Source: Anaerolineae bacterium (GTDB lineage Bacteria; Chloroflexota; Anaerolineae; E26-bin7). From it: 6,955 nt of DNA. A model generated the notes under the pieces. That model saw nothing but the letters and a program-made list of their open reading frames with translations, ran no database searches and was not told the DNA's origin. Shown in pieces: positions 5,225-6,955 of this stretch. Numbering within the stretch: the stretch's first letter is position 1; each line of letters begins with the position of its first letter. The stretch spans positions 1 to 6,955 of the forward strand of contig JAOZOT010000182.1 of the NCBI GenBank assembly GCA_029933115.1, in the 5' to 3' direction. Made by a program: the position numbers and the translations under genes.

Positions 5225-6955
5225 TTGGACGAGAGCAAACTCTCAACGACGCTCAAAATCATGGGCATGATCTTTGCCTTCACCTTGCTGGTGAGGCTGA
5301 TAGCCGCTCTTCCCCTCCAGCGTCCGGGCTACATGGACGCCTATTACTACTATGATGGAGCTGAGGCTCTCTATCGGGGACTGGGCTTCAACGAAGAGTT
5401 CTTATGGAATTTCCTCGACGACCCGCAGGGTATCCCCCATCCCAGCCACCTCTATTGGCCGCCTCTTTCCTCGATTTTGGCTTACCTCTCGTTCCTGGTT
5501 TTTGGGGCCTCCTACCGCGCTGCCCAATTGCCCTTCATCTTGCTTTCGGCTATCTTGCCCCTGATCACTTATTATGTCAGCCTCCAATTTGTGAGCGGTT
5601 CGGATGGGAGGGGGGGCACCCCCCACGCCCCCCGCCCGGCGGGGCTCGGCTTCCAATTTGTGAGCGGTTCGGGTGAGAGGGGGGGCACCCCCCACGCCCC
5701 CCGCCTTGCAGGACGCCGGCGCCATGCCATCGCCGCTGCTCTTTTCACCACCTTCAGCGGTTTCTACACCATCTACTGGGCCTCTCCTGACAGCTTTGCT
5801 CCCTTTGCCGTGACTGCCAGCCTGAGTTTGGTAGCCATGGTCCGGGGCCTGAAGGGCGACGGCCCGTGGTGGTTTGCTCTGGCGGGTGCTCTGGCTGGCC
5901 TGAGCCATTTGACCCGCGCCGACGGGGTGCTGCTCCTGGTCGTGCTGCCCATCGCTGTCGTCCTCACCTGGCGGACGGCGACCCCTCTTCCCTCAGTTCC
6001 CTCTCGCCTCCGCTCTCTGGCCCTGGCCTTGTTTCTGGCTGCTGCCGGCTACACCCTCGTCATGTCCCCCTGGTTCTATCGCAACTGGCTGGCCGTTGGC
6101 ACGCCTTTTCCCGGCGCCGGCACCCAGACCCTCTTCCTGCGCAACTACGACGAGATTTTCAGCTATGGGCGAAAACTCACCTGGCAACACTATCTGAGCT
6201 GGGGCTGGGGCCCCATTTTGCGATCCAAGCTCAGAGCGATTGGGATCAACCTGGTGAGGCTCACAGCCGAAAACATGCTGATCTTCCTGGCCCCCTTCAT
6301 TGTGATTGGCCTGTGGCAATTGCGTCGCCGTCTGGAATACTTGCCTTTCTTCATCTACGGTTTCATGCTTTATTTGACTATGACCCTGGCCTTCACCTTC
6401 CCCGGTGTGCGTGGGGGCCTTTTCCACTCTGGAGGGGCGCTGTTGCCTTTCCTCTTGGCCGCAGCCATGCCCGGGCTGGATACGACCATCGCTTGGGTAG
6501 CCCGTCGCCGGCCCCGCTGGGACATTTCGCTGGCTCAGAGGATGTTCACCATTGGCTTCATTGTCCTGGCCTTTTTCCTCAGCGCCTTCATCTACGTCCG
6601 TGGAGTCTTCGGTAGCCAACCCCTTCGGCAAGCTCAGGGCAGGCCCTTGACCCCAGCCTGGAACCAGCGTGATCGGGTCTACGCCGACATCGCCGCTTGG
6701 CTGGACGAGAACGCTTCACCGGAGGCCGCGGTGATGGTCGGCAACCCGCCGGGCTTCTACTACTTCAGCCACCGTCCCAGCGTGGTGGTTCCCAACGAAG
6801 ACGTTGACACTGTTCTCCAGGCCTGTGATCGCTACGGCGTAGAATTCATCATCTTGGATCAAAACCGCCCCCGCCCTTTGCAAAAGGTGTACTCAGGTGA
6901 GGTAAGCCACCCCCGCCTGCTACTGCGCCGGACCTTTGGTCAGGCCAAGCTCTTT
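5225..6955 (+). CDS. GT39-like membrane glycosyltransferase, 3'-truncated by the window, carrying in-frame repeat insertions
   Basis: The frame is open for 577 codons from the TTG at 5225 to the last base, with no stop in the window. The ATG at 5261 is an alternative start but lacks a Shine-Dalgarno. Helix 1 is about residues 12-31. The first loop carries GYMDAYYYYDGAEALY with Asp38 and Asp44, candidates for the catalytic acid. Then come SHLTRADGVLL (Asp233), MSPWFYRNW, and VRGGLFHS (395-402), all typical of GT39-like proteins as I recall them. A soluble domain begins near residue 479 (AWNQRDRVYADIAAWLDENASP) with YGVEFIILD near the end; only a short tail is probably missing. Odd points: residues 121-160 come from a tandem GC-rich repeat, and residues 465-475 from a short repeat between the last helix and the soluble domain. 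Without the first insertion, the segment aligns with LARRLFGGR of gene 3. Confidence 0.85.
   Translation, partial: MDESKLSTTLKIMGMIFAFTLLVRLIAALPLQRPGYMDAYYYYDGAEALYRGLGFNEEFLWNFLDDPQGIPHPSHLYWPPLSSILAYLSFLVFGASYRAAQLPFILLSAILPLITYYVSLQFVSGSDGRGGTPHAPRPAGLGFQFVSGSGERGGTPHAPRLAGRRRHAIAAALFTTFSGFYTIYWASPDSFAPFAVTASLSLVAMVRGLKGDGPWWFALAGALAGLSHLTRADGVLLLVVLPIAVVLTWRTATPLPSVPSRLRSLALALFLAAAGYTLVMSPWFYRNWLAVGTPFPGAGTQTLFLRNYDEIFSYGRKLTWQHYLSWGWGPILRSKLRAIGINLVRLTAENMLIFLAPFIVIGLWQLRRRLEYLPFFIYGFMLYLTMTLAFTFPGVRGGLFHSGGALLPFLLAAAMPGLDTTIAWVARRRPRWDISLAQRMFTIGFIVLAFFLSAFIYVRGVFGSQPLRQAQGRPLTPAWNQRDRVYADIAAWLDENASPEAAVMVGNPPGFYYFSHRPSVVVPNEDVDTVLQACDRYGVEFIILDQNRPRPLQKVYSGEVSHPRLLLRRTFGQAKLF
5231..5244 (+). 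other. Small hairpin at the start of gene 5
   Basis: GAGAG (5231-5235) and CTCTC (5240-5244) form a perfect 5-base stem around a CAAA loop. It begins six bases into the coding sequence if the TTG start is right, or lies in the leader if ATG 5261 is used. Five pairs may occur by chance. Confidence 0.3.
5584..5705 (+). repeat. Tandem GC-rich palindromic repeat inserted in frame in gene 5
   Basis: Two 53-base copies, 5584-5636 and 5653-5705, differ at two positions (A5604/G5673 and G5607/A5676) and are separated by 16 bases. The period of 69 bases is exactly 23 codons. Each copy starts CCAATTTGTGAGCGGTTCGG and carries a G7-CA-C6 hairpin core (5610-5624 and 5679-5693), then a second C6 run. The first copy also runs into CCCCGCCCGGCGGGG (5630-5644), another dyad. 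Translation gives FVSGS-x4-GGTPHAPR twice, a Gly/Pro-rich segment unlike its membrane surroundings. It lies in a loop after the second predicted membrane segment. Not CRISPR: only two copies, a short spacer, and it is inside a gene. Confidence 0.85.
6621..6648 (+). repeat. Short dispersed-type repeat in gene 5, encoding PLRQAQGRPL
   Basis: CCCTTCGGCAAGCTCAGGG (6621-6639) is followed by GGGCAGGCCC (6637-6646), a small dyad. CCCTT occurs at both ends (6621-6625 and 6644-6648). From memory, sequences of the form CCTTCGACAAGCTCAGGG are scattered in high copy number in many environmental genomes, and peptides such as LRQAQGR mark their insertion in proteins; I cannot verify that here. It sits between the last helix (ends near VRGVFG) and the C-terminal soluble domain, and the frame stays open. 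Confidence 0.55.

Noticed and set aside
5584..5705. CRISPR array
   Set aside because: Only two repeats of 53 bases with a 16-base spacer, inside an open coding frame, with no cas genes.
5580..5720. Frameshift or pseudogene caused by the GC repeats in gene 5
   Set aside because: The GT39-like motifs before and after the repeats are in the same frame (codons starting at 5225 + 3n) and no stop occurs, so the gene appears intact.
5402..5908. Minus-strand frame with a repeated GGVGGAPP peptide
   Set aside because: The repeated peptide is only the antisense reading of the tandem GC repeat at 5584-5705.
5866..6615. Plus-strand 249-codon frame inside gene 5
   Set aside because: It is a shifted reading of gene 5; the other frame has coherent membrane helices and family motifs across the same bases.

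Overview
The window is a continuous plus-strand run of five genes for large polytopic membrane proteins. Four can be placed in the GT-C glycosyltransferase superfamily, which transfers sugars from polyprenyl-phosphate donors on the outer face of the membrane; the fifth is GT-C-like. GC content is high (roughly 60%). The stacking of many divergent GT-C genes, and motifs such as WEPRSYYC, LTRADG and RGGxxHS, resemble what I recall from Chloroflexota (Anaerolineae/Caldilineae-type) genomes. That assignment is an inference; there is no rRNA or marker gene to confirm it.

Layout: (1) bases 1-650, the 3' end of a GT39/PMT-like gene; (2) 647-1870, a GT87 (DUF2029) family protein; (3) 1863-3425, a complete GT39 (PMT_2) protein; a 135-base gap holding a structured palindromic element; (4) 3561-5204, an unrecognised GT-C-like membrane protein; (5) from 5225 to the window end, a second GT39-like protein, 3'-truncated by the window. 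Gene 5 has no stop inside the window and probably starts at a TTG, so simple ORF calling easily misses it. Genes 1-2 overlap by 4 bases, genes 2-3 by 8, and genes 4-5 are 20 bases apart, so the block looks like one operon or two (1-3 and 4-5) separated by the palindromic element.

How the genes work together: genes 1, 3, 4 and 5 share a plan of an N-terminal multi-helix membrane part (not visible for gene 1) followed by a soluble C-terminal domain of about 100-140 residues, presumably extracytoplasmic. Gene 2 lacks that domain. No flippase, cytosolic GT-A/GT-B transferase or polymerase is visible, so the glycan or glycolipid made cannot be named.

The most notable feature is not a gene but a pattern. 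Three different repeat-like insertions lie in frame inside the GT coding sequences: a G-quadruplex motif plus hairpin in gene 3, a tandem 69-base-period GC palindrome in gene 5, and a short CTTCGGCAAGCTCAGGG-type repeat also in gene 5. A fourth, dyad-symmetric element sits between genes 3 and 4. All three intragenic insertions fall in predicted non-membrane segments and keep the frame open. This recalls Rickettsia palindromic elements, though none of these sequences resembles that family.
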